DNA from: Beaufortia kweichowensis
Taxonomy: Eukaryota; Chordata; Actinopteri; Cypriniformes; Gastromyzontidae
Reading direction: 5' to 3'
Length of the DNA stretch: 64,000 bases
Assembly (NCBI GenBank): GCA_019155185.1
Contig: CM032794.1
Location: forward strand, 1,093,988-1,157,987
Under the pieces are notes generated by a model, which was not told the DNA's origin, ran no database searches, and saw only the letters and a list, made by a program, of their open reading frames with translations. How positions within the stretch are numbered: position 1 is the stretch's first letter; every line of letters begins with the position of its first letter. Below are positions 9,641 to 22,716 of this stretch, in pieces. Made by a program: the position numbers and the translations under genes.

Positions 9641-12600
9641 GTCTAAAGATATATTGAACGTGTATATTAAGATATATATATATGTTAAGATATATTAAGT
9701 CGTGTCGATTGACAGAATCACCGACGAGTCCGTATTTTTCGATTATGCGAAAGGGACAGTGAGTGACAGTGAAATAAAATTTATAGTTTATTACACAAAT
9801 CGCAAGGTCGAGGGAGGAGGTGGGCGTGGCCAACCTGTAGTTAGGTTGCATCGCAGCGCATACACAATGGCTGCTGGAAAGAGGGGAAAGCAAACAATTT
9901 TTAGGCCCGCCGCGTCCAGCAAAAAATATGAGAAAAAAATTATTAAAAATCCGGGGAATAGTTGAAAGTGAAGAAAAACGCCGTAGAAAGGATGTTAACG
10001 CTCCCACGGTGAGTTTCACGCCGGTTAACAAAATTGTTACGGCGTTTTTCAATTAAAATATCGGGGTTATTCAAATTATGAGAGAGGGGTGAGCTGGAGA
10101 AAAAAGTTTGTGTTAATCAGTGCCCAGCTTGAGAGAAAAGCAGCGGAAGAGCGAACGAGACAGAAAACCGCAAAAAAATCTGTTATTTGTTTGTGTCGCG
10201 TCACGTTGCGCGTAAACGAATGTCAATAAACACAGAAAGGCGTGTAGTTGAGAAAAAGTTCTGAAAAGTTTTTTTATTATTATTATTGCAGGATTTTCTC
10301 TGAATATAATATCGACAGCACTGCTAGGAAAGCGGTGGCGAAATCATGCGCGTTTAAATGCCGAAAAAATCAAATAAAATGCACGCCGCACACACGGTGC
10401 AAATATTTTGACACGGACGTGCACGCGAGGCGAAAGTAAACACGGGCTTTGCGTTAAAATCACGTTTGCGTGTTTGCTGTTGCGACTTTTAATAAACTCT
10501 ATGGGGTTTTGTTTTGTCGCGTTTTATGAAGTTTTCACTTTCGGAATCGCAGTCGGTGTCCTTATTGACTTTATTCGAGGTGTCAGAGAGTCTTATAAAG
10601 TTGCACAGTGTCTCATTATCGGAAGAGAAAGTTGCTTGTCAATAACGCAAACAACCAAAATGGTGGGAGAATGAAGGGGGACTAATTGGGCGATGCTGAA
10701 CTCCTGCATGTCCATCCTAACTTACTTTCAAGCAGTTTAGTTTGGGAATCGATATTAAATGTGTTTTGCGTTAATTGATTGAACTAGTAGTAAGTAAAGG
10801 TGTTAATCATATCAGTGTTGTTGGATGCTGTGATTCAGGGTGTGGTACAGTCCTGCAGAATTCAACGCAGATTTATTATACATCTTGCAATCAAATCGTT
10901 TTATATGGATGTATAGGGAGCGTGTGCATGTGATATGGCGCTCTTGCGGGAACGCGCGAGCATCTGGCGAGTGAAATCTTTCGAGTAAAAAGATACATGT
11001 AATGAATGAATGCTTTGATGTTCACTTGATGTGTTTTGTTGTGAAGTGTTTTCAGTATGAGTTTGGATAGATGGAGTGAATGGGGAGGGCATGAAGCTTA
11101 TTGCTCCTGGATGTTCTTTTTTATAACCATTGAGCTGAAGGGGGTCATCGGGTTTACCGCGCAGTTGTTATGAATGTTGTGCAGCTGATATAATGTCTGT
11201 GGAAACAATAACAGCACGAGAGTTAAAGTTACCTGTCTAACGTCCTGATTATACATGCAAACTGTATCTGTTTGAAAAACACAGTAAAACGTGTGAAAAT
11301 GCATATTTAGACCACTTTTCTTTAGAAAAAAAGATGGAGCATTAATAAAGTTAAAACCGAAGTTATGAACTGTGTAATGAAATGGTGAAGTATTATGTTT
11401 ATGTATGCTTGTCCTCTAAGAATCAGGTGATAAAACATTAAAAAGCCTTTATTTGTAATCTCTAAAGAAATAAAAGTTATTTAAATACAAATGTATTCCT
11501 TTAAAGGTTTTTATTATTATGGATTGCATAAGTTTAAAGAATCATTGAAGTAAGGAATTATTTTAATAGTCAATAAATTTAGCATTTCTTTGATTATTAC
11601 TTGAGAGAATTAAGGATGTTAAAATTGGAACTTTTTTCATCATAAATGTTATGTAAATGTTTACATTTATGTTTACTAAGTTTCAAGTTTTAAGTTTACT
11701 AAAACAAACCTGTTAGTCAGAGATGTATAACTTTTTTTGTACATTAAAGTATATATGTTATGCAGAACAATGTATTTAAAAAAAACTGTCAAATGTTTTA
11801 CCTATTTGTTGTATGTAATCATATGTTTTAAAACGAATAAAGGTCTGATTTAATGAGTAGTAATAAGTAATACATTTTTTAAAAGGTTATAAGATATAGA
11901 TCATTCCTATGATTTCTTGTGCATGATTTATTTCATTTTTTCGTGCAGGAAACTGTTTTAGTACTGATCATAAAGATTAGCAATATGTTTAACCATATAA
12001 CATTCAACTAAACATAACATTTCAGCTTTGTGTTGATATAGTTCAGATTCAGTCTTAATATATTTATATTATATTTTACTTTTTTTGTTTTGTTAACAAT
12101 ATATCTAAAATAACTTTAGTGTTAGCACTACAGGGTGACAACCCAATTATTATTAATATTATTTTTATATAATATATAATTTTATGACATTTATCATTTT
12201 TAATGTTTATATGATTTTTGTAAGCATTTTGTAATTAATTTTATACTGTTTAGATTAGAGGTTAGAAATGTACTCTCTAAAAACAGATGTGTTAAAAATA
12301 ACACAAGATGTGTCTAGTTAGGGACAACACACAGATGTGTTGTCCCTAACTAGACACATCTTTGTGTTAATTTAAAAACAACACATTTTGTGTTACTTTT
12401 AACTCAACATGTGTTGTCCCTTTTATGTATTTAACACAAAATGACACATTATGTGTTAAACAGCATAACACAAAAAATGTGTTAAAAAATAACACATCCT
12501 TTTTTAGAGTGTATGGAAGATATTAATGCATACAAAGTGAAACACAATTTGAATTAAATTCTAAAAATGTTAAAATATACAGAGAGTTTGAGAAACAGCC

Positions 12601-14654
12601 TTTGAAAACATAAACTCAGGTTTACTTAAAATAGCATTTCTTTGTGTTTGATGACAACCTTACAACTGCATCTAAAGGTTTGATTTTTAAATAATTTCTT
12701 GACACTGATTTAGTGGCAGAATTTTCCTTAAACACTTGATTAAGTTAATGCAGGGGCTTTGAACACTGATTCTCAAAATTCTTCTAAATATTCAGTATGT
12801 TTTAAAATATATTTGTAAATGTCCATTTCAATTTATAGATCATCAAACCAATATTAAACAACTTTAGACATGATATGTGTTATGAGAATCCCTGACATGT
12901 CAAATGATGAAGGTACACAATTTACATAATGCAAAATGTATGTTAATGGATTTTGTACAGTGTTGTGTAGAAACCCTTTTTATACTGAGTATCTTTAGGT
13001 TGTCATTAACATGTTTTCTAACAGCTGATTAACTGAGTTCATGAGGTTGATGAGAGAGAGAGATATTTCAGTAAAGAAGGGACAGTGAAAAACACACTGT
13101 CTTTTAAAACAAATATACAGGTGTGTATCAGATATTAACACTAGGAAAAGGAAGAAAGGTAAAGCTGTAATTACATGAACTACTATTATTGTTTTCCTGA
13201 AGTTTGCTTCTAATGCTTTGTTATATTTTTTCATTACTTTAAATAAAGTAAACCATACCCATTACAAAACATCACAGTAAACTTCTGTCAAAATAGTAAA
13301 AAAACAAGTGATAGTGTTTTGTGTTTTATCTCTTCCACCACATTCTGTTGACCTGAAATGTATGATTTGATGTATATGTTGATGTAACAGATTGTGCTGT
13401 TGTTGATGTTGGTGCTTTTTACCTTTATAAGTGCTTTTGTCTAACCCTTTAAATACATGTGAAATACATCAATTGAACAGTTTAACATACAGTAAATTGA
13501 ACAGTGAAATACATTTTTGATCTGTACAGGCGGTTTCCCTTTCAAGTAAAAAACACAAAAGTTGTAAATATACTGTATGATAGTACTGAATGCTCCAGTC
13601 ACTATGTTATATTTTACAAATGTATACAAAGAAAACAAATTAAGACTCATTTTAGTTTTAGGTAAAATGTACATTTTAACTTTTTATGTTGCTATAAATT
13701 AATTTAGCATCATACAGACATTGAATACAGATATCTGATGATGTCATTACAGTGTCTGCACTAAATCACACTTTATAAAATGTGTAAAAGAATTTAATTA
13801 ATTGTCCCAAATTTTAATGATCTAAAGCATTCTTCCTGTTAATTTAAAGATCATGTACATGTCTTTTATGCATACAAAGTCTTTATATCCTTTATAACAT
13901 CTTTGTGCTTTAAATATGCATTTCTCATATATCTTTATTTTTTATTTATCTTACTGTATTGACCGGCACCTGCTGCACTACAGCCTCATTTGATGGATTA
14001 ATAATATCTTGATGATAAAGGTTGTAACTTCTGTACCTCTGGTGGCTTTAAATAGAACAACAGTAAACATTCAGTACATTTTGTTTTATTAGTGTATTGA
14101 CATGAATGTGTTCATATGATCTGCTTTCGTCCCAGTGATGCTTATGTTTAGGAGTACAATCTGTAAGTTAGTTATGTTGTCCTGTGATATTTGTTTGAAT
14201 AAAGGACAGTAACTTGTTAGAGAAGCTTGCTTGTGTTGACTTTTAATCTACATTACAAATGTTTTTGCCACTTTATCACTTGATTTGTGTTGTGCTGCAT
14301 AATGTTTATGTGGAAAATAACCGCATTGAAGTTATTGTGTTGGCAACAGAAGTGACACAGAACCTATATTTTTGATATAAGATTTTTCTGGAACTTAATC
14401 TGGAATTTAAAGCTACTGGTTACAAAAGTTTTAAGTAAAATTTAAGTGATTGTAAGTTCATTTTAATTAGTAAATAATGACAACGTGTGTGTTTTTGGGG
14501 GGTGAACTCTTTGTTAAAGTCCAAACTGATGGCATGAATCATGAATTTAGTATTTGTAGTATTTGTCATTGAATTAAGTATTTGTGGATGGTTTTATTGA
14601 TGATGTTTGAAGAACACTTGTAATGGATTGTTTCTCTGTCTGTGTTGTCTGTAG
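9641..14654 (+). other. plag1: plag1 leader and 5' intron region (non-coding)
   Basis: From 9700 to 10700 the sequence is richer in CpG than the rest of the window, then becomes strongly AT-rich. A donor CCCACG|GTGAGT at 10008-10009 could end a non-coding first exon of plag1. The acceptor TTGTCTGTAG at 14645-14654 opens the exon carrying the start codon. No coding exon is seen between them. An 87-codon open frame at 9702-9965 has no recognisable homology. A MITE occupies 12271-12513. PLAG1 has non-coding leader exons in other vertebrates, so this layout is expected, but the first exon is not proven. Confidence 0.45.
12271..12513. mobile_element. MITE with AACACA-rich interior, copy 1 (with long hairpin)
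   Basis: Left end TACTCTCTAAAAACAGATGT, right end (reverse complement) TACACTCTAAAAAAGGATGT, so the terminal inverted repeats are about 25 bp. The inside is built of repeated GTGTTA/TAACAC words. Inside it, 12305-12329 and 12338-12362 form an exact 25-bp inverted repeat with an 8-base spacer. The copy at 15377-15588 lacks the left hairpin arm. No transposase frame. Confidence 0.75.
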
Positions 14655-14757
14655 GGCCTTGTATCTCTGCTGTGTTAAAGATTTGGACTTTCTCACTCCG
14701 TCTCTGCTGGGACACATCGCACGCGTCCACCACATGGCCTGCTGCCGCTAAGTCTCC

Positions 14758-16817
14758 ATGGCGACCGTATCTCCCGATGACTGCCCCGCAGTGGCAGAGC
14801 GCTGTCGGCCGAGGAAGAGGAGGGTGGAGGGAAAAGTGAGGAAGAACTTCTCCTGTCAGTTGTGTGAGAAGTCCTTCAACAGCTTGGAGAAGCTGAAGGT
14901 TCACTCGTACTCTCACACGGGAGAGAGGCCGTACCGCTGCACGCACAACGACTGTAACAAGGCTTTTGTCTCCAAGTATAAACTGCTACGGTAAGCTTGA
15001 TCACTTGCACTTTTATGGGCTAATGCAAATCTGTTGTGTCTTGCTGATGCTGAACCATAGGATAAAACAAATTTCAAGCGATCGAAACCTTTAAACAGGT
15101 CTCAGACTATATAGTGACCATAATTTGTACAAAGTGTTCTTAGATCAGCATCATTTGTTTGAGGTTGAAAAAACATCAGACATAGTTCTAACTCTACCCA
15201 TAAGAAATCACAGATGAAATCTCTTTAATGTCTCAATTATTTTTTCTAGACATCAATAAGATTAAATGGAAAGCAAATGAAGCAAAACGTTGGTTAAGTC
15301 TCATGTGTATCTCAGAAATTTCTCCTGAGAAAGAGTCAGAAATCTCACAAATGTCTGTGATTTAAGTTTCAGAACAACACTCTAAAAACAGATGTGTTAA
15401 AAATAACACAAGATGTGTTGTCCCTAACTAGACACATCTTTGTGTTAATTTAAAAACAACACATTTTGTGTTAATTTTAACTCAACTTGTGTTACTTTCA
15501 ACTCAACATGTGTTGTCCCTTTTATGTATTTAACACAAAATGACACATTATGTGTTAAACAGCATAACACAAAAAATGTGTTAAAAAGTCTACAATCAAT
15601 ATCAAGTCAATATTACTGAAGATTTCAATATGAATTCAAACATTTCTCATCACATTTTAGAAGACACATCTGAGACTAAGTGAAGTATAAACCCTTCTGA
15701 TTTATATTGATTTTCATGCATTGCCTAAGATGGTATTGAAAATGTCTAATAAAAAAATGTTGAACAACGTAACCCTAAAATCAAATGGCAAAGTTGAACC
15801 AGGAACATACTAAACGTGGTGAAATCGTTGTAAAGATGATTGTGTATTTATTGCTGGAAAACTCATTCTTGAATGGTCTCATGCAGGCACATGGCTACAC
15901 ACTCGCCAGAAAAGACACACAAGTGCAGCTACTGCGAGAAGATGTTCCATCGTAAAGATCACCTGAAGAATCACCTCCACACGCACGACCCCAACAAAGA
16001 AGCCTTCAGCTGCACAGAATGTGGCAAGAGCTACAATACCAAGCTGGGCTTTCGAAGGCATCAAGCCCTGCACGCCGCCCACCGCGGAGACCTCACCTGT
16101 CAGGTGTGTCTGCAGCCGTACCCGAGCACCCCTCTGCTGCTGGAGCACCTGCGCGGCCACGCCGGGAAGAGCGCCAGCGCCACGAAAGAGAAGCGGCATC
16201 AGTGCGAACACTGCGAGAGGCGTTTCTACACCCGCAAGGACGTGAGACGTCACCTGGTCGTGCATACGGGACGCAAGGACTTCCTGTGCCAGTACTGCGC
16301 CCAACGCTTCGGCCGCAAAGACCATCTTACCCGCCATGTCAAGAAGAGCCACGCTCACGATCTGCTTCGGGTCAAGGCGGAGCCCGTGGACGTGACGGAG
16401 CCGCGCTCCTCGCCGACATCCGGGCCTCTTAGGTATCCGCCGGGTCACGCTTCTTGCTCGCCGCCGCCGCCCTTGAGGGCGGAGCTTGAGAGTTACCTGC
16501 TGGAGCTACAGGCGGAGGATACGCCCAAGCTGAGCGCTGCTACCGTGGCGACGGGAGATACAGCGTCGTCCCTGGACTTCCTGTCTCCGCTGTTTAACTT
16601 TCTGCCTTACAGCCAAGGGGCGGGACCTGCGTTAGGAGTGCCTTACAGCCAGGACGAGGGATTACCGCTGACTACGCCCATGCAAGACACGCCTGAGTCT
16701 CTAAGCCTCCTTCACACGCTCACCTCACACACCAACACTCTCGCTCCGAATTATACACATCCACCATCTCTGAATACAACCACCACCCTGCCTCGCTTCC
16801 ACCAGGCCTTCCAGTAA
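14758..16817 (+). CDS. plag1: Zinc-finger transcription factor PLAG1
   Basis: Nuclear C2H2 activator, a regulator of growth genes (IGF2 in mammals). Two coding exons, 14758-14990 and 15887-16817, joined CG|G with consensus GTAAGC and TGCAG, giving 387 residues. It opens MATVSPDDCP (human MATVIPGDLS) and has a basic nuclear-localisation stretch RPRKRR at about 17-22. Seven C2H2 fingers follow, from CQLC at about residue 33 to the HVKKSH of the last finger near 240. Next comes the sumoylation-type VKAEP, and the serine/proline-rich C-terminus ends with the conserved TLPRFHQAFQ. The finger region is almost identical to human, whereas the C-terminal activation region is about 110 residues shorter (human protein 500). 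GC-rich coding contrasts with the AT-rich intron. The upstream exon part 14655-14757 is 5' UTR. Confidence 0.97.
15377..15588. mobile_element. MITE with AACACA-rich interior, copy 2 (in the plag1 intron)
   Basis: Same family as 12271-12513. It starts ACACTCTAAAAACAGATGTG and follows the first copy through AACTAGACACATCTTTGTG and TATTTAACACAAAATGACAC, but lacks the 5' hairpin arm and most of the right terminal repeat. It lies wholly inside the plag1 coding intron 14991-15886. Confidence 0.75.
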
Positions 16818-18483
16818 CCCAAATCCACACTTTTAATAATCGTAGCACTTAATTGCCTTTATATTCACCATTGCCTTTAATCCAGCCCTTAATTGCCCAG
16901 CGAATGTTCACCCTACTCAAGCCAGTACCGTGTCATGAAGGAACTTCTTGGGGATAATTTAGTGATGTTTTCTAAGCAATCATATGCCGACAACTGTAAC
17001 TAAAAGTGAAATACACTGTTCATGTGTGTTTTCAGAGCAGCACTTGGTTTGCAGTGAATTTTTGCTCACAAAACGGCCGTCAGAGAGAGCGCAGCTTTCG
17101 AGCCCTCTCATCAGCACTTTGAACTTCTAGTGATGTGGAAGTTCCATCAAAGCTAAAAGATGTTATCTAATGTAGTAGATAGTTTGGAATGTCATTTCGT
17201 TTGTCTGTCTGTATGTTTCTGTGGCTCATAAACTGTTGGGTACTGAACTACCAGCGTTTTAGTGACCGTGTCACACCTCTTCACAGCCAAAGGCAACCAA
17301 ACCCCTCATAGCTATAGACAGGAAGGCTCATCTCGTGACGTTTCTGATTTGTTTTTGATGGCTGTTTGCCGTCATGCTGCTGCTCATTGTAAGAGCCTCG
17401 ACGGACACCAGCACAAAACTGCTTCACAATACAAACCAACAAAAGGGAAAGATGGACAGTCTCTCTTTCTCACACATACTCATCCTTCTCTCGCTCTCTC
17501 ATCCACCAGAATGCTGGCTGTTGCACTGATCAAAGCTGTCGACGTTCATATCAATCTTTGCTGTGACAAGTGAAGCTCGCAGCGTAAAACTCCAAAACAC
17601 AAAACCTGATCTGTGACAGACCCTGTCGTGACACGCTGCTCTGCCAAACATCTAAACATTTAGCTGAGGATTAAAATCAGTTAAATCTGTTCACATTGAC
17701 AACGGTTTTTTCAGTGTCAGAGTATTTTTAAGTCATTGATGGTTTGCGATTTAAGGCGACATTAAACGTTTGTTTTCAAAAGTTCACACGGTGAAGTTCA
17801 CGTGATTCAATCGTTGTCAATGTGAACACCTCTTTGCAAAACAACCTTTCTAACACATCCTCTAGAAGCAGATTTGTGTCTCTCTGGGTAAAATGCTGGC
17901 TAAATGTTTGGGGTTTTGATTTATTTCCCGGAAGCTGAAGGTTGTTAAGCTTAAATGTTCGGAAAGCCTCCGTTTTGGGCATCTGTTCATAATAGCACTT
18001 TCAGAAAAATAATATGCTTTTGTTTTGTCATTTTTTGTGAAAGTAACTTTGTTATAAAGATGTCATATTTAGCTCTTTAGAAGATTGTTTAGCGTATATA
18101 CACAATGTTATATGTGTGATATTTTTACAGGTACACTTCATACAGTGTTTTTGTTTTGTTCTTTTGCTTTGTTGCACAAAATATCAACTTGTCAGCGTCT
18201 CTCAAATGAGACCTCAGCCAAACGGAGAAAAAAGTCCACCCACGTTCACCTTCGGCAAGCACTTACTCTATTTCTGTATAAGGTTTTTGTTTAGTTTCAG
18301 TATTGACAAATTGTGTAGAACTATGTGGCCTGCGAACTGGGAGGTCCTCTGAAAGTGTGATGTCATTCATTTATATTGCTGCTGAATCATGGACTTATAT
18401 TGTGAATCTAAATGAGAACATTATCATTGGAAGCCACAACTTTTAACTCTCCTATTCATTTTCATTGGTACCATCATGACACA

Positions 18484-18514
<31 letters not shown>

Positions 18515-19295
18515 TGTATGACACTCCTGCAATAAATCTGTTGGATAATGCTGCTAAAGGACAGTGTATAGCCCCTGGTGGAGCAACAGACCTTTTTTTC
18601 TTAACATTTCAGATTGTTTAAAGTAGTTGTGAGTGTGTGTGCGTGTATGTGTTTTGGGGTGGAGGTTATGTGAGCCATATTGTTAATGTATTTGTAATAT
18701 GGTGCAACTATCTGATGTCACCACAGCATGGGGAGGGCCGTGTAGGTGCTGACCTATGACCTAAGACTGAAGGGAGAGAGAGAAAAAAGACAGACAGCAT
18801 TCCAGCCATAATGATGTGTGACATCGTGTTCTTGTTGTTTTAAAGTCTCTGTAATGCTATCCTGTGATAATGGCTTGCTATTGCTAATCATGTATATTTT
18901 ACGTTAATGTATTTTACAAACTACTGTTGTACGTGTATAGCCTAAGACAGACAGAATCCTATATATCTGTGTGTGTGTGTTTGTGTGAATGTGTGAACGC
19001 ATTGATTCCATCATGAAAACCTGCTGCCACAGCTGATAATTCATTTTGTCTCCTACTGATGACATCATCCAAAGAGAAAGTTATTTATTTACTGGCTACT
19101 TTGGTCAGGGTTGCGTTAAGGAAGGTGAATGGCAAGCTGTTGGCAGTTGTGTATGTGTATGTGGAGAATTGTGTGTTTGTGTGTGTATTCAGACGACCTT
19201 TGCTGCTATGTGAGGAGAGGAGAGATTTGGTCCAGTGTTAATACTGTCCACAGTACTGAATGATCAATAAACATACAAGAAGGACTCACTCTATG
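16818..19295 (+). other. plag1: plag1 3' UTR
   Basis: About 2.4 kb of non-coding sequence after the stop codon, ending with AATAAA at 19266-19271. It has no coding homology on either strand. It contains a (GT)n tract at 18485-18512 and several GT-rich runs (18630-18650, 18965-18995). Long 3' UTRs are usual for PLAG1, so I assign the whole stretch to it, with the caveat that an earlier poly(A) site could be used. Confidence 0.55.
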
Positions 19296-20070
19296 AGTTT
19301 GTGTTTGATGTTTGACTCACAAAAAACAACACAGACTTGTTTTTTTTTATTTAATTCCACTACTACTACTAATAATAGATAGTAGTCATTTCAAATTATT
19401 TTAATTATAATTGTCATTAAATATCAGGTATAATGATTTAAAGGAAGAATTTTCATCATCTTACAAAATAAAAACAGCAAAAACAATAAAGTCTTTACAG
19501 CTTTGGAATTTCTTAAAGTTAACAGCCTAAACATACTGTTGAATTTATTTTGGCTTTTGGTAAATTAATATTCTCTCACAAAATGTGGTATAGAGTATTA
19601 AAACAGTAATTTAGTTTTAGTAATTAAAATAAACATTTTATAGCTTTTGTGGATTGTTATAAAGCAGCTTTACAGAAAATAAATGAGAAAAAAGGATACA
19701 GACAAATTAAAAATAATTAGTTTCTATGTTTTATAATTATTATAGTTATAAATTAATACTAAATTATCAAGTTAAGTTTAGTAAATTAAATTATATAAGA
19801 TTGACATCAAAAGCATTATAAATTTAATATAAAACGCTAAAGATACAAATCAAGCAAATGCAATGTCTTCTATAAAAACTTAAACGACATTTATAACTAT
19901 ATATCTATAAACGTAGATTTTGCAGTAAAGATTCATTAAGACTATAATGAAAATGCATGAGATAAAATCATTCACACAATGCAAAACTCCCGCGAAATAA
20001 TTCTACTTTTTTCCGGCGGATGTACTGATGTCACGACGCACCGGTGTCGTCGGAAAGTACCCGGATGCTT

Positions 20071-20110
20071 CATATAAATGCTCGAGCAGGCCGCTCATCC
20101 TTCCTTTCCT
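20071..20110 (+). promoter_or_regulatory. rps20: rps20 core promoter with 5' TOP-type start
   Basis: A TATA-like CATATAAATG at 20071-20080 lies about 30 bp upstream of the pyrimidine tract TTCCTTTCCT (20101-20110). That tract is a good terminal-oligopyrimidine start for a ribosomal-protein mRNA, which would be translated under mTOR control. The leader then runs to the ATG at 20204. The exact start base is inferred. Confidence 0.65.
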
Positions 20111-20203
20111 GAAGTGTAGTGAGGTCGCGTCGCGCGCTTCCTGACTCACCGCTGTTCGCGTTTCAGCCGTTGCTACGAATAAGTCGGTCAGGAAATATTC
20201 ACT

Positions 20204-21702
<1,499 letters not shown>

Positions 21703-22479
21703 ACCCTGTCTTTGCTGTTATTGCTGTTTGCGCAATAAACATGGAGATTTTTGGAAACATGTCTACTGTGTTTTATATATTGTGGTAACTAGTGGAGGTC
21801 ATGTTGATTGGTCAAGTATTGATTGTTTTACTCTGGTATGCAAAATGTTTTTTATTTTTGATATTCAGCAAGACAAAGTTTTGCTATTTATTGCAGTATG
21901 TGATTTAAGTTTCTTCAATGACCAGATGTGTACAGCATTTGCTGGTTTGCATGTGGTCTATAAAATAAAACCGCTCACAATGAGCAGTGTGATTAAATAT
22001 GAGTGTAAAATTAGTGAAAACAATCTTTAGACCAATAAAGAAAAAATTATTTATGCTCTGACTTTTGTGAGAGATGAGTTTAGATATGCTTTACATTTAA
22101 TTTAAATAGTAATATATGGCAAACATGATATTCAGATGTTTTTCTATATTGCACACGGTTATATATGCAGTCATCATCACCTCTTGTGCATTAAGACTAT
22201 ATAGAGTATTTGTGTTTAAAGATTTTTGTTCATGAAGTTAGGGTTTGCATCTGAAATGAACACTTTATACATGTATAGAAATGCTAACGGAAGTTCAACC
22301 TTGCTGTTAGTATATATAAGTTAATATCTGTATGTGATTTTACTAATTAAGTTTAAGGTTATTTGTGTTTCACTTTATAATTCGGGACAAAAATGTCAAA
22401 CATCACTGAAATAGACCTGTAGTTTTGGACCGCAAATTCATGTATTAAGTGAACAGGTGTGTTTTTTTAAAAGCTGATT

Positions 22480-22716
22480 GTTCTTAAGCTCTGACTGGCC
22501 AGCAGGTGTTACAGGTGAGATTTGATTGGTTGGTTGTTTGATCACATCTCACATGTGGCAGGAGCTGAAGCTGTTTTTCACTTGCTGTTTTAGTGTTTGT
22601 TGAAAGTTTATTTTGTGTTGGGTTTGTTTTGTTCATCACTGATCCACAAAGCTAAAGAAGTTTTTAGTTGTTTTGAAAGTGTGTTACATTAACAATATTA
22701 TAATCTTTGTATAGTC
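22480..22716 (+). promoter_or_regulatory. Candidate promoter of the KIF20-like kinesin
   Basis: An inverted CCAAT box (ATTGG) is at 22525-22529, and TTTGAA, the core of the CHR element of G2/M genes, at 22672-22677. An acceptor-like TATAG precedes the start codon at 22717, so part of the leader may be in a separate upstream exon. CCAAT and CHR elements are expected for a mitotic kinesin, but both motifs are short and could be chance. Confidence 0.3.

Noticed and set aside
9702..9965. An 87-codon plus-strand frame upstream of plag1 as a gene
   Set aside because: No homology or domain is recognisable and the composition is that of a CpG-rich leader. It may overlap a plag1 non-coding exon.
15879..16448. 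A 189-codon minus-strand frame opposite plag1
   Set aside because: It is the antisense of the GC-rich zinc-finger exon and has no family features; the plus-strand zinc fingers explain the sequence.
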